From the NCBI GenBank assembly GCA_964036155.1, contig OZ038423.1:38331249-38395248 (forward strand): a stretch of 64,000 bases of DNA. Reading direction: 5' to 3'. The DNA is from Diploscapter coronatus. Lineage: Eukaryota; Nematoda; Chromadorea; Rhabditida; Rhabditidae. The notes under the pieces were generated by a model. The model did no database searches. It was not told where the DNA came from and saw nothing but the letters and a program-made list of their open reading frames with translations. The position numbers and the translations under genes are program-made. Below, one piece after another: positions 27,101-39,100 of the stretch. The first letter of the stretch is position 1, and each line of letters opens with the position of its first letter.

Positions 27101-30100
27101 ACAAATTTTTTCAAGTATAATTTGGGTTAATGGGCGTTGAAGAAAATCTGGACTATGAAAACGTTTCAATTTCTGCTTTACGAGTAGTTAAACTGAATTT
27201 TTATAACGAAAATTTTTAAATAGAACCTAGAATTTTTTGCATTTAAGACTTTGAGGATCAAAAAATTGATTTTCATTTTTGCTAATTTTCAAGTATAGTC
27301 TGAAATGTTTAAAATTATCGATTTTTGCAATTTTATTTTGTTACCGTACCTGTCTAGCTGCGCTGTGAATGTCGCGCAGAGCACTTTCGCCGTCGCCGCG
27401 ACTTCTGTAGCAGGCCGTTTCGGAATCGATGAGCAACTCTTCGACCGAGTGAGAGACCTGGAAATGTTTGTTGTATTATTTGAGACTTGTACTTCATTTT
27501 TAGTTCTTTTTATGTTTACTTTCTTTTAATTTGAACACATTTTTTGCGCAAATTCGTCATAAAAATATAAATTTCCATTTAAATTCCTTCTGAAACATTA
27601 TATTTTTGCTAACTTTTATTCTTCTATCAAAATGACAAAAGTATCATTTAAAAATATTTTTTTTTTAAATGCTGCCCGCGTACCTGTTTCGCAGCGGAGT
27701 GCAGTTGGTCCTGACACTGTGGGTTTTCGATGGTTGGAGCCACGACGCGGGCACAAGCAACTAGCTGGGAAGTCGCGAACGCGCATTGCGTCGCCGAGTG
27801 TATGACCTTCTCCTGTAGTGCCGGCTCCTGGCAATCCGCCGAGACCGTCTTGGCTCTGGAAATATTGAAATCTTCATTTTTCTTTAAAATTAATTTTATT
27901 AAATTATATATTTTTGATAGGTTTAAAAATATCTTAACATATAGAATTTTTTATTGGTTAATTTCATTTTGAGGCCTAAAGAATCCTATGAATTGAAGTA
28001 GGTTTGAAACATGCATTTCGTCATTTTCCCGAAAAGGAAAAAACAAGTTTCAAATGATAAATCTGATTTTTTTATCCCCAACCTTCCAGCGAATTAGCGC
28101 AGGTGTAAAAAATCGATAAATCAACACCCGCGCATCAGGGCGTTCCCCTCTAAAAGTGTAAATCGCGGCGGAAAACACTGGTTAATTTATCGATTTAAAA
28201 ACAACGCCTAGAGGTTTTGCCCGTCAAGTTTTTATATCCCCTAAAATCCTGGGTGAAAAACCTTGAAAGTTGACTATTCGAGCGATAGAAACTCCTGGGT
28301 CTGGGCAGCCGGCCCTCGTAGTAATTGAATTGCACTACTGTATGAATACGGGGCTGAACGGAATAGTACATAGGGTTTCGACTCGTAGTTGGAAGTCAAA
28401 TCGCCACGGGCTTGGTCTCGCGTACTGCGAATCGATCGCACTACGGGTGGAGGCTCGTAGTGTGGTGTGTGTGTGTGAATGGAATCGAGAAGAACGGCGC
28501 GAGTTTCGACCGGACTACCGGAATAGTCTATCAGTCGAGGAGAACGACCGGCGCTGGGAGGGAGCGAGGTAGAGAGGAGAGGTGACGCAAGGTACAAGTC
28601 GTTGCCTTGTTTGACGCGGGACAGTTTGAGAAAAAAAGATTGGAGAAATAACATTAGAAATAGAGATGCAGAAAATATTCAGAGAAAGTTATAGAGACAT
28701 CGCGGCAAAAAAGTGACGGGCCGCAAAGGTTGAGGATAAACAAGAAATATAGACGTTTCAAACTGGATATGAGGAAATAGCGTGCGATTTTTAAGAGGCG
28801 GAAAGAAACAGACATATTATAGCGCAATCCCCCCTCGTATAATGGTGATAATCAAATTAATTTCGCGAAGCAGCGTTAATCGCGAAAATTACGCTAATAA
28901 AAGCCGAGTAACGAAATTAGAATTTTATACGGCGCTGGGATGAGAGAAGGTATAAAATTTCATCCCTTTTTATATCGAAAATTCTGCAAAGTTCAATCTG
29001 TAATTAGAAAAAAGCCGTTCTGATGGACCTATACAGAATTTGTTCTGCAGCAGGGGAAATCTCTTCTAATTTTGGGGTTGGACTCAGAAATTTTATACGC
29101 ACCCTGAATTTTACGCTCGAGACGTATAGTTCGAATCAGAAAATAGCTAGGTTGGCATTCGCAAGATCACAATTTTCCCGTATTTTCGCCGGTAGTACGT
29201 TTCAAAATATAGACATTTTTGTTTATTTTTCAGCAAAAATCTGTATAGGTTGAAAACACCAACCTAATCAAAAAATTCCCTTTTCGTAATGATAATTACA
29301 GTATTTGCCAAGTCTTACCATATTTAGCGCTTCAAAATACCAAAGTGCACTAGATAGTAATATCCAAATCTCCTAGCTGATATATCTCTAGAATAAAGCC
29401 CGGAGAGAAGCTCTAAAATGGGCCTTGGGGGTCAGTACCAAAATTTTCTATATAGACCATCGTAAACCAAGATGTCTAGAGAAAAGGAGAAATAGTACTC
29501 CAAAATGGAGCTTTTAGAGAAGCGGGGGATTTATCCCAAGTCTTTGGCGCTATGATACATCGGTCCTCAGGGGGCTTATATCTTCTTTAAAATTGGGAAT
29601 AGCAGGAAAAATAAAGAGAGAGAAAAGATGCAGAAATTGTATAAGAAAGTAGGAGCCAGAGAAAGATGGAGAAGGAAATGATATGGAAAATTGAAGGGAA
29701 AAGAAAGAGGAAGAGTTTTGGGGGAACAGATGCACATTTTGGGCGTCTGACTCTTGGGGGTAGCAATGTGTCAAGTATAAAGCCCTCTCTAAGCCAGGAA
29801 AAAGAGTCAGAGAAAGGAGAAATAGCATTTAAAGATTATAGAAAAAGGAAGAAAAGCGAAATAGTGTATCAAATTTATGAGAGCGTAGAGAAACGGATAC
29901 AAAGACAAAGCACGGCTCATTTGCATGTGCTTTCTTGACACATCCGTCATTCTCTATCTTTTCCCACTCTCCCACTTTTCCACCCTGTTTCTCCTTTGTT
30001 TCTTTCTCTAACTTTAGGTTTTGGATGCTATTTCCCGATTTGCTTTCACTTCTTCTATTCGAAACTCTCAATCATGTCCTCCCTAAGGACATAATCCCTT

Positions 30101-33100
30101 TTGCCAAAGGAGGCTCTTCATCTTTTATAACATTTGGCCCCTCGCTTTAAAGGGCCCTCCCTTCCCTGCCCGATTTTGTCTAGAGCTAGAAATGGGCAAA
30201 ACTAACAAAGGGGACAAGAGGCTAAAATTTCGGGGATAGATTCTGGAAAAGCTACGAATTTTAAAGATCACATTTGTAATGTCAGCAGAAAAGTTAGACG
30301 AGGTTTAATAAATTAGCCATTTCCTTGAAACCTATTCCAAAAATGTTCAATTCGCCATCTAACCAAATGTAAACCTCGGAAAATATGTTGTCAATTTTTA
30401 GTTTTTAGGCCCTTAGGATGATCGTCAAAATTTGTTTAATTTCGGAGGCAATTGTTGCAATTACGAGATGACGTGCGCGCTATAGTTATGGATAGGCGAG
30501 GGTGCGAAAGTAGGGAGAAATAGTGTGGGGGGAAAAGATGGTTCATGCCCCCACGTCATCCCTTCATTTCTCAGTTGCCAGTTTCGGAAGAACTCGATTT
30601 TTTCTGCAAATTTTCCCTCCAGACTAACCTGAGTACGAGTTGCGCAGTGCTTGTAGCGACGTTCTTGGCCTTCTGGACGAGTATGTCTTGGAAGGACTGC
30701 TCGTTGGAGCTCGGCTCGTCCATCGTGTTGATCACCTGCTGCGAGAAGTCGCCCACGCGACCCGCAGCGGCCAACACCGTAGTTCGCTTCTCCTCAAAAT
30801 TGATATATTGATCTTTTTAAGTTATATTTTCTCTTCAAAAATGATTTTTTTGGTTTTAATTATTCCGTTATTTCATTTTTTGCTTGTTATTTTCCAACCT
30901 GATGTTCCGGATTGACCGAAGTCAAGAAGTCGCCGAACGCATTGCACAATCGCCGGGTTGCCTCGACCAGGTCTTCGCTAAAATTTCGAAAATTAATTGC
31001 TCTAATTAAGACTTGATTGCCTTCTTCTGGTCTCCATGAAGGTGGTCATCTGTCGGACGTTTCTGCTGACGTCGGGCAGATTCGAGCCGATGGTCGCCAC
31101 GGCGGTGCCCACTCGTTCATCGTACTCGTCCTGGACAGCAGTCCATTGGACCACCTGCAATTTTTTAGTTTAATTTAATTTTTTTTTTATTTTTGACCTG
31201 AGCAGTGGCGGCGCCCATAGCGGCCAGACGTTCGTTGACATTCTCCTTGTTGACGGCCACCTGCTCTTCCACCCATTTTCTTTCTGCTGAGTCGTCTGAA
31301 ATTGTTTTTTTTTTCAAAAAATTGTCTAGAATTTTTCAAGTCTCAAATATTTTATTTTCTTCGAGCCTCTAGAACTTTTAGACGTTCCGAAATTTGTTGA
31401 TTTTTTCTTATTTTTTAAAAATATTTTAGAGATTCTCAAAAATTTGTTCCCAGAATGTTCCCTCATTCAGGCCTCTCAAAACTCGACCCTCAGAGCAAAA
31501 TAGTGTATCGTTTCGAGAGACGAAAAGAAGGCGTGCTCTTTTACTCTCTCAATGTGACACGCTATTTTTCTGCGGGGATAGAGTTTTGGGAAGTCTGACC
31601 CTCAGTTACCTGGGAACTTGGGGATCTCGATGTAGGGCTCCTTCTCGAGTTCTTCCTCGGCCTCGTCGACAGCCCGAATAGTGGCCTCGATCGTGCCGAT
31701 GAGTGCACGCTGCGGGTGCTCATATGTGTCGATGACGCGTAGGCGTTGGGCCTGCAAAGAAAATCAATAAAAAAAGAACTGGAATAGATGCAGAGGAAAA
31801 ATGGAAGAAAAGAAAAATATAGAAAACATCCGCGTAAAATTTGCAGCGTTACAAATTCGCTTTTGAATTTCGAAGAGAAAGTGGAAAAGTTGAACTTCGT
31901 CGATGCAGAATTGCAAAATTGCGAGCTTCAGATTGAAGCTTAGGGGTTGAGAATTTGGTCGACTCTCTAAAATTCGGGACGTGAATCATGTAAACGCGGT
32001 GAGCCGCGTGAAACAAATGTAATAAACGGGCGAGAGACAGATTTTGGAGAGGGGGAAAAAGTAGAACATGAAAATAGTATGTGAAAATAGAGGGTAAAGA
32101 AGCACAAAATCCCGAAGTATTATGAAAAAGTTGAGAATTTGGCAAGAAGAGGAGTGCAAGAATAAGACTAGACTCCGCGTTAAAGAATAGAATAATGCCC
32201 CGGCAGCAAAATGTTGTGTATGTACGAAAAGAGGGGGGAGGAGGTCTTGCGAGGCCTAAAGGGTCCCTCCTCCTTTCCCCTTTTCTTTGATTGAGCGAAA
32301 TAGCGGACCAACTTTGGAGAGGCACGGAGAAGCAGAGAAAATTCTCATTCTCGTAGCTAAATTGCTTCCCTCCTCAGCACAATACTTTTCCCCTCTTATT
32401 TCTCAGGTTGAGATCAATTCCGTGCTCCATCTAGATTACGTAAAAAGTGCTCCAATTGGAGAATCCAGGGGATATCCCAGACATTTTCCAGGTCTATGCT
32501 TCAGCATTGCAGAGATTTTCCGGGTATCAGAATCTCGATCTCAAAAATCCCCTGATGATGGCCTAGTTGGGCAAGCGCCCGAGCCACTTTAAGAAAAATG
32601 CAAAAATAAACTAGAAGGGGTGGTTTTGTGAAATTCGCGTAAAATTTCCTCTGCCTTGGCCCTATTCAAAAGGGCATTGGAAATGGGGTTGCCGCGACAA
32701 TTTTTGAAAAAGACTTTCCGGGGAAGATTTCAACATTTCGATGCATCCTATTAGTTTTGGAGAACGAAGAAAAATCGAATATGTCTCAAAAAGAGGTGAA
32801 CAAAATCTTGAATAAGAAGATTTTCAAGAGGTAGCATTCTGGAATGTCCAATTTTTGCAAACTTACCCTTCCAAGACTCTGCGACTGGAGTTCACCGCTA
32901 ACGGCACCGTACTGCGCTCCGTTGATATTGTAGCCAGACTGAAACAAATAAATATATTCGAAAAAACTTCATTTTTTGCGAGATCAATATTCTAATTTCC
33001 TTCAAAATTACTGTGGCAGTTTTTATTTGTTTATAAAAGATCATTGTTTTCTTTAGGATTACTGTATCTTTTTTCTCACCTGTGGAGTACGGAGTACGCC

Positions 33101-36100
33101 CTTGACGGCGACGGCAGCGTCCGTCGCGTGTTGGCCGGTGCCAATTTGACCGTGAGCTACCAAAGTTGCTCGAGCCGGAGCCACCACATCTTCCAACATT
33201 GTTGAGCCTGAAAATTGCTCAAAATCAGTCTTTCAAAAATTAGCATACTACTGTTAAAAATGCAAACTTTTGTAAAGGCACCCGAAATGCTATGCCAACG
33301 CCGCGGACCATGGCTGTTAAATTTGTTCGTTTTCATTTTCCACGATAAGCATTTATTAGTTGCAGAATGTCGAATTTTAAAGATTATTTGAGACTCAACA
33401 AGAGCTAGAAGAGCGGGTAGAGTGTAAGATGGTTAAATGGTAATGCATAATATTTTTAAACTAGAAAAGCAGTCCAAAAAATTTAGGTAAGTTTCAAAGT
33501 CAGAGTTTGCAAAAATTTCGTCCCATCGTAAATTTGAGATGTTTTCCAGCCAGGTCCAGGGATCGATCTAACACAAACCCGTGTCCCCGGTCTTGGGTAG
33601 ATCGCAGACCTAGGCAGACTTGCAGACGGAATGAAACAAGTTAGGGGAGGGGATACGCAAAATCAATTTTTTTAAATAGAAAATTGATACGTAGAGGAGG
33701 TACGCAATAAGATATAGCACAGCATTTGGCTTAAAGGAGGGTGCGCGTCGGGAATCTGGCTTAAGTCCTGCCTGGATCTGGTAGATCGACCAAATCAGCC
33801 AAGTTCGAGCACAAAAAACGAACCTTCATCGCCCTCGATGCCTTGATGATCCTTGGTGCGTTTCTTCTTCAAGATGATGTCGATGTAGCCGCCGATGAGC
33901 TGACCGATTTTCTCGCCATCGGGAGTTTGCACCGAGTAGTAGCCCTCCTGGTAGTCGCCGAAATCCTGGAATTTTTGCATTTATGCTAATTCTGTACTTT
34001 TATGGGATGTTATAGAATTTCTATGATTTTCTGTGTTCAATTTTGCCATACAAATTCGGACCTCCCAAAAATTCCGAAACTTTCCAACCCCCGTGTGCAT
34101 CTGTCCTATAGGAACTACAATGAATTTGGAATGTTCCTTTTTCTCTGAATCTATAAATTTTTCATTGTCTTTCTCCATTCTGAATGGGGTGTACTTTCCG
34201 CGCAGAGCGCTTTGCCTTCCGCTTCACGGAAAAGCGGTTAGAATAATCAAGAAAGGCGTATAATTAGAGATAGAGAAAATTGAAGAGAGAAAAACGATCA
34301 GAAAGACTCTAAACAAGGTTCTCTCTATTGTACTTTCAGGAAACATATTCATTCACAAAATCCTGGGAGAAATAGCATTTCAAATCTCGAGTTAAAGAGT
34401 CAGAAAAACGAAAATATCATGGATTTTTAAGAGGCCACAAAGAAAAATAATATATACACGCTAGACTTAGCAACGACGCTTGGTTGCTAAATTTGTTTCT
34501 CTATCCTCTTTATAGATTTTCATACTATTTCGCTTATTCTTCTTCTCTAGGTTTCGGTTTTCTACGCTATTTCTCCGGGCCAATTGTTTCCCCTTCAAGT
34601 GAAAGGACCCTCAGCTTTTGAGGGTAAAGTCTGGAAGCAGAAGAAAGAAAGGGGGACCTTTTAGTTCTCCACACTAAATGCATTACGGGATTTGCTGCCC
34701 GAATATGAACATGTCATAATGTCCAAAATGGGAGGGATTTTGAGAGTTTATGGTTTTTCAAAAAATTTAATAAAACTTCTAAATCTCTGGGTAAATTCAC
34801 TTGAGCTACCAAGTCTAATCAAAAGCGTTTCACATGTATTTTCGAAACATATCTCATTTTGTCATTTATCGTATGGAAGATTAGCTAATCAAATTTAACG
34901 CCTTCTTTCACAGTGATACAAAAGAAATTCAATTGAACGCCTTTTTCTTCAAAAGTAAAATAAAGTCGAACCAACCAGATTGAACGTCTTCCCGGACGAT
35001 GCCCATCTTCTGACTTGCTCGAGGGGGTATTCCTTGAGGACCTGCTTGGTCTTCTCGTCGACGCGCATGACGCTCTCCTTGTTGACGCCCAACAGCCGCG
35101 GCACCAACTTGTTCTTGCCCGGTACCTTTTCTGCAAAACATAATTAATTGGGGGTGATTAACTGAGATAATTGCCTAGTTAATTACTAGGAATTAGTAAA
35201 GTAGGGTAATTGACTTTTTGAGATAGTTGGTTAAGTTTAGAGATCTAGGTGAGGAACAAATTGCTTGCCAAAAATTTGATCTTTCATATACAAGTCTTAT
35301 CATTTTTAAATTCAAGTTTTTACCTTATCACTCATATCAAAATTAGCAATTTTAGAGAACTTCGCACTGAGACGCTTTTTCTGCGAATCAAAATAAAAAT
35401 AGAGTAAAATGTGAACGAATGCGAATTACATCATGTCAGAGGGAAAGGGCGCCCCTCTAATCAGAGCCCGGATTCTGAGGGATAAAATAGAGAGTACGAA
35501 AAATTTAGAGAATCGGACAAATGCCCAAATCTAGTTTGCGAGTAAATGCCCGAGTCGGCCTTTGGAAATCGCTTTTGGGGAAAATAGTAGGGAAAGTGAA
35601 AGAGAAGGAGAAACAAAATCTCTCTAAAGTTAAGAAAATAGTATGGGGAATTTGGAGAGAAAAGAACCAGAAAATTCCCGTAATGTTAGGCGAAATAGTA
35701 TGGAAAATAACGAGTGGGCAGAAAGTTTTCTTGGCTTTCGACGGGTAAATTATGTACTAGAAAATGAACACATAATGGTCACTAGGGTGTATATGGATCG
35801 GATCAGATTTGATATAGCCAGGGGATTTTAAAATTATGCTTCAAAAATCACAAAAATTATTGAGTATTTTAGATACTTAATAATTGAATGCAATAACTAA
35901 AAAAATAAGCCTCCACACCTTTAACGACGAAGAAGGTGACTCCATATGTCCGCAGCTCCCTGCAGAGGTGGACGTACTTGCTCTTGGCATCGAGTTCGTT
36001 CGTCCCGGAGAGTTCCTTGTAATTCTGAAAATTCCAATTAAACAAAACAAAAATTGCAGAATTTGAATATTGCAATATAATATAAACATTTCTGAGCAAA

Positions 36101-39100
36101 CTTTTGCAAGTTTTTCGAGCCGCATTATACCTTACTGGATTAATTATCCCAGACAGTTTTTTTTTCTAATTACTATCTCTCATCACGTGCTAGAGATGAT
36201 GACTAATCCTCGCGGTTGTTTTCTTGCAAGTCTGCTTTGGAGAGCACACAACTTCTGGGATCGCTCCAAAATATCCTAGCTGAGAAACAATTTTCCAAAT
36301 TAAAAATATAAAAATCGCGAAATCTGCCTAAAATCTCCGAAACTTTTAAAACATCTTGAAATTAAAATTTTCTAAATTACAAATCCAAAATCTCAGAATA
36401 AACTTTTGGGAAATTCAAAAAAAGTAAACTTTTCCATTAGAAAAATTAGTTTCAAAATGATGGTATGCAATAAATTCTCTCAAAAATCGTAAGATTTGCT
36501 ATAAATCCGAGAAAATCTCTAATATCCTAATGGCCTAGCACTTCCCCTATCTGGTGCCTAGTTTATATGGGATAATTGACCACTTCTCAAGCTATATAGA
36601 GAAAAGGGAAAATAATAGCCAAAAAATAGAGACCAAAGAAGGGTCAAGCAAGTGTCTTTTTACCTACATTTTAAGCCTTGTTCTTTACTTCTCCTATTTT
36701 CACTCCGTCTCTCGCTAATATCACCCTTTCCCTACATTTCTATAGGCCAGATGGCTAGCGCGCTTCTATTTTCTGTCTCCGTCTCTTTCTCAAAATCGCA
36801 TACTATTTCCCAGATTTCTAGATAAAGGGATAAATAAATCAAATCAGCTCTCAAAAGCCCTAATTATCCTATTCATCAAAGGGAGTGAAGAATTAGCATA
36901 GACTCGGATTCTATGGTAAAAGCTAGAATATCGAAATTGGCTGGGATAATATTTGTGCAAAAATTTGATCTTAATAATACGAGTCGAAAACGGATTAAAT
37001 GTAAAATTTTCAAATTTACCTGCACGACTTTTTTCTCGTTCTCTCGGTTCTTGGCATATTCCTTGGGCAGAACATCGCGACCGCTGAAAATTTTAGAAAA
37101 ATTAGGAATTTTTCAAATTTTTGTTTATCAATTAGTGGTGAGTGTAGTAATATTTGCTTCGAATGAGAGATAAAGAAAATCTGATAGAGGCGAGAAAATC
37201 AGAAAAGTTCTGGCCAGCAGATGAATGAACAACTGCTAAGTAAGAGAAAATCATAGAAAAAGAAAAATGAAATCGAGTACGGAAAATGGAGAGATCGAAA
37301 AGGATAGAAATAAATCTAGAGCTAGTGGAAAAGATTGGGCTTTCCGATATACGCTTGGATGATCCTCGATTTAGAGAAGCAAGGAAAATAGAAATACAAT
37401 CGATTTTTGAGAGGATGGAGAGAAAATGTAGATGTTAGAGAAAGGGGAAATAGCGCTGATTTTGAGACCTTTAGAGAGAAAGAGTAGTAATTATTATTTC
37501 GTTCTCTTTTCGTTGGTTGCCAATATTATTCTTTTGAACGCCACCGAGGTGGAAAAATCAACGCCGACCACAAATCAATTATTCCAAAAAGTGGGGAAAA
37601 ATCAATATTTTGAAAATTTTGGGGGTAGTTACAGAATAAATTTCTAGCAAATTTATAATAAAACTATTCCAAAATGGGATTGAAATCAATAATTATTACG
37701 CAAAAAAAGTTTTGAAGTAAGCCCAAACATTTCAATATAATTGGGTGGCTTTCAGAAAATTCGATTTAAGATAAGGCCGCCTATATACAATATACAAAAT
37801 AAGAAGTTTCAAAATAAGTTTCGATAAATTTTTAAAATTACAAAAATAGATCATCTATCGTTCTATAAATGCTGAAATCTAGGAGGGATATGTGAAATTC
37901 AATTGCTATAAAGATATGGAATATATGGAATCTCCTCTCATGTCTGCAGATGTGAGTAATGACATATGCCAGCCGTTTTTCCAAATCTATTGCACCATTT
38001 TTCCCAAGTACCCCCTCTAGGCGTTATATGAGAGGGGACTTCGATAAATTTCGTCAACTTTTCTTTCTTTTTCTCTCTCGCTTTCCCCTTTCTCTGCTCA
38101 AAAGCATTTGGCTCTTCAAAAAATGATCTAAAATGAGTTTGACGGGAGGAGGAAATAAAGATAGGGGGTAAGTGTGTAAAAGTACTCTTCAGGAATGTGA
38201 TAAGAATTGAGGCAACTTTGCAAATTTTTTCCTAATGGCAAAAACCGAATATTCTAATTTTCAAGAATAGAAAATTTGCAAAAGTCCTTTTCGAATGAGA
38301 AGGAATAGAGCTCAAAAACCAGCTGATATATTTTGCTTGAAGATAAAAATTGAGACGTACTCGATTTGGAACTTGGGCTTGTTGTAGGGAAAGTCGCTGT
38401 ATTGTATCTGGCACTGGAGCGCCCCCAGCTGGCATGCGATCTCCTTGTCCACGGGGTGCAGTCCCTGACAATTCAATTTTTATTTTTATCTTCAAAAATT
38501 TCTTTTTAAATGTCTCTCAACTTACCCTAAGCACACCATCTCGGCACTGAACGTAGAGCAAATTCAATTGCACGGGATCGCGACTGTCGACGTTCGTGTC
38601 GCTGAAAATTCCAATATTCCTTTTTTTCAAAAAAAAAAACATTTCAAATTTTCACTTTTCGTCTATTTTTTATTTCGACATTTTGACGAACCTGAAGAAG
38701 TATTTGCGTCTTAGGAGGAGCGTCTCATCCTCGCCGATGCCCTGCTCTCGCAGCGTCTTACTGTGGTCCACCCAGGCTAGCTCCTCATCGGTGTGCAGTT
38801 TCTGTCTGAAAATTCGAATTTTTAGAACTCTTGACAATATCGACTTTCCCTATAATCACTTTTTCAGTCAAATTCGTACTTTACTACTATTCAAAAAATC
38901 CTTTTCGAAAATTAGAACAAACAAATCAGGGGATTTTTTCATTTTTAAAGTTTCCAAACATTTCCCCAGCCTACCTCAATTGCTCCATTTTCTGCTCCTT
39001 CTTGCGACCCAGGGTACCCATCATCAGACCGCCTTTGTTGCGGTTCTCCGATTCGACAGACCGTTCCCTCATCTCGCGCAAGTCGCGCATCGATCGACCG

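Noticed and set aside
28270..28654. Open frames on both strands over the GC-rich part of talin intron 19
   Set aside because: Openness follows from higher GC content. No splice-compatible exon or recognisable domain is seen.
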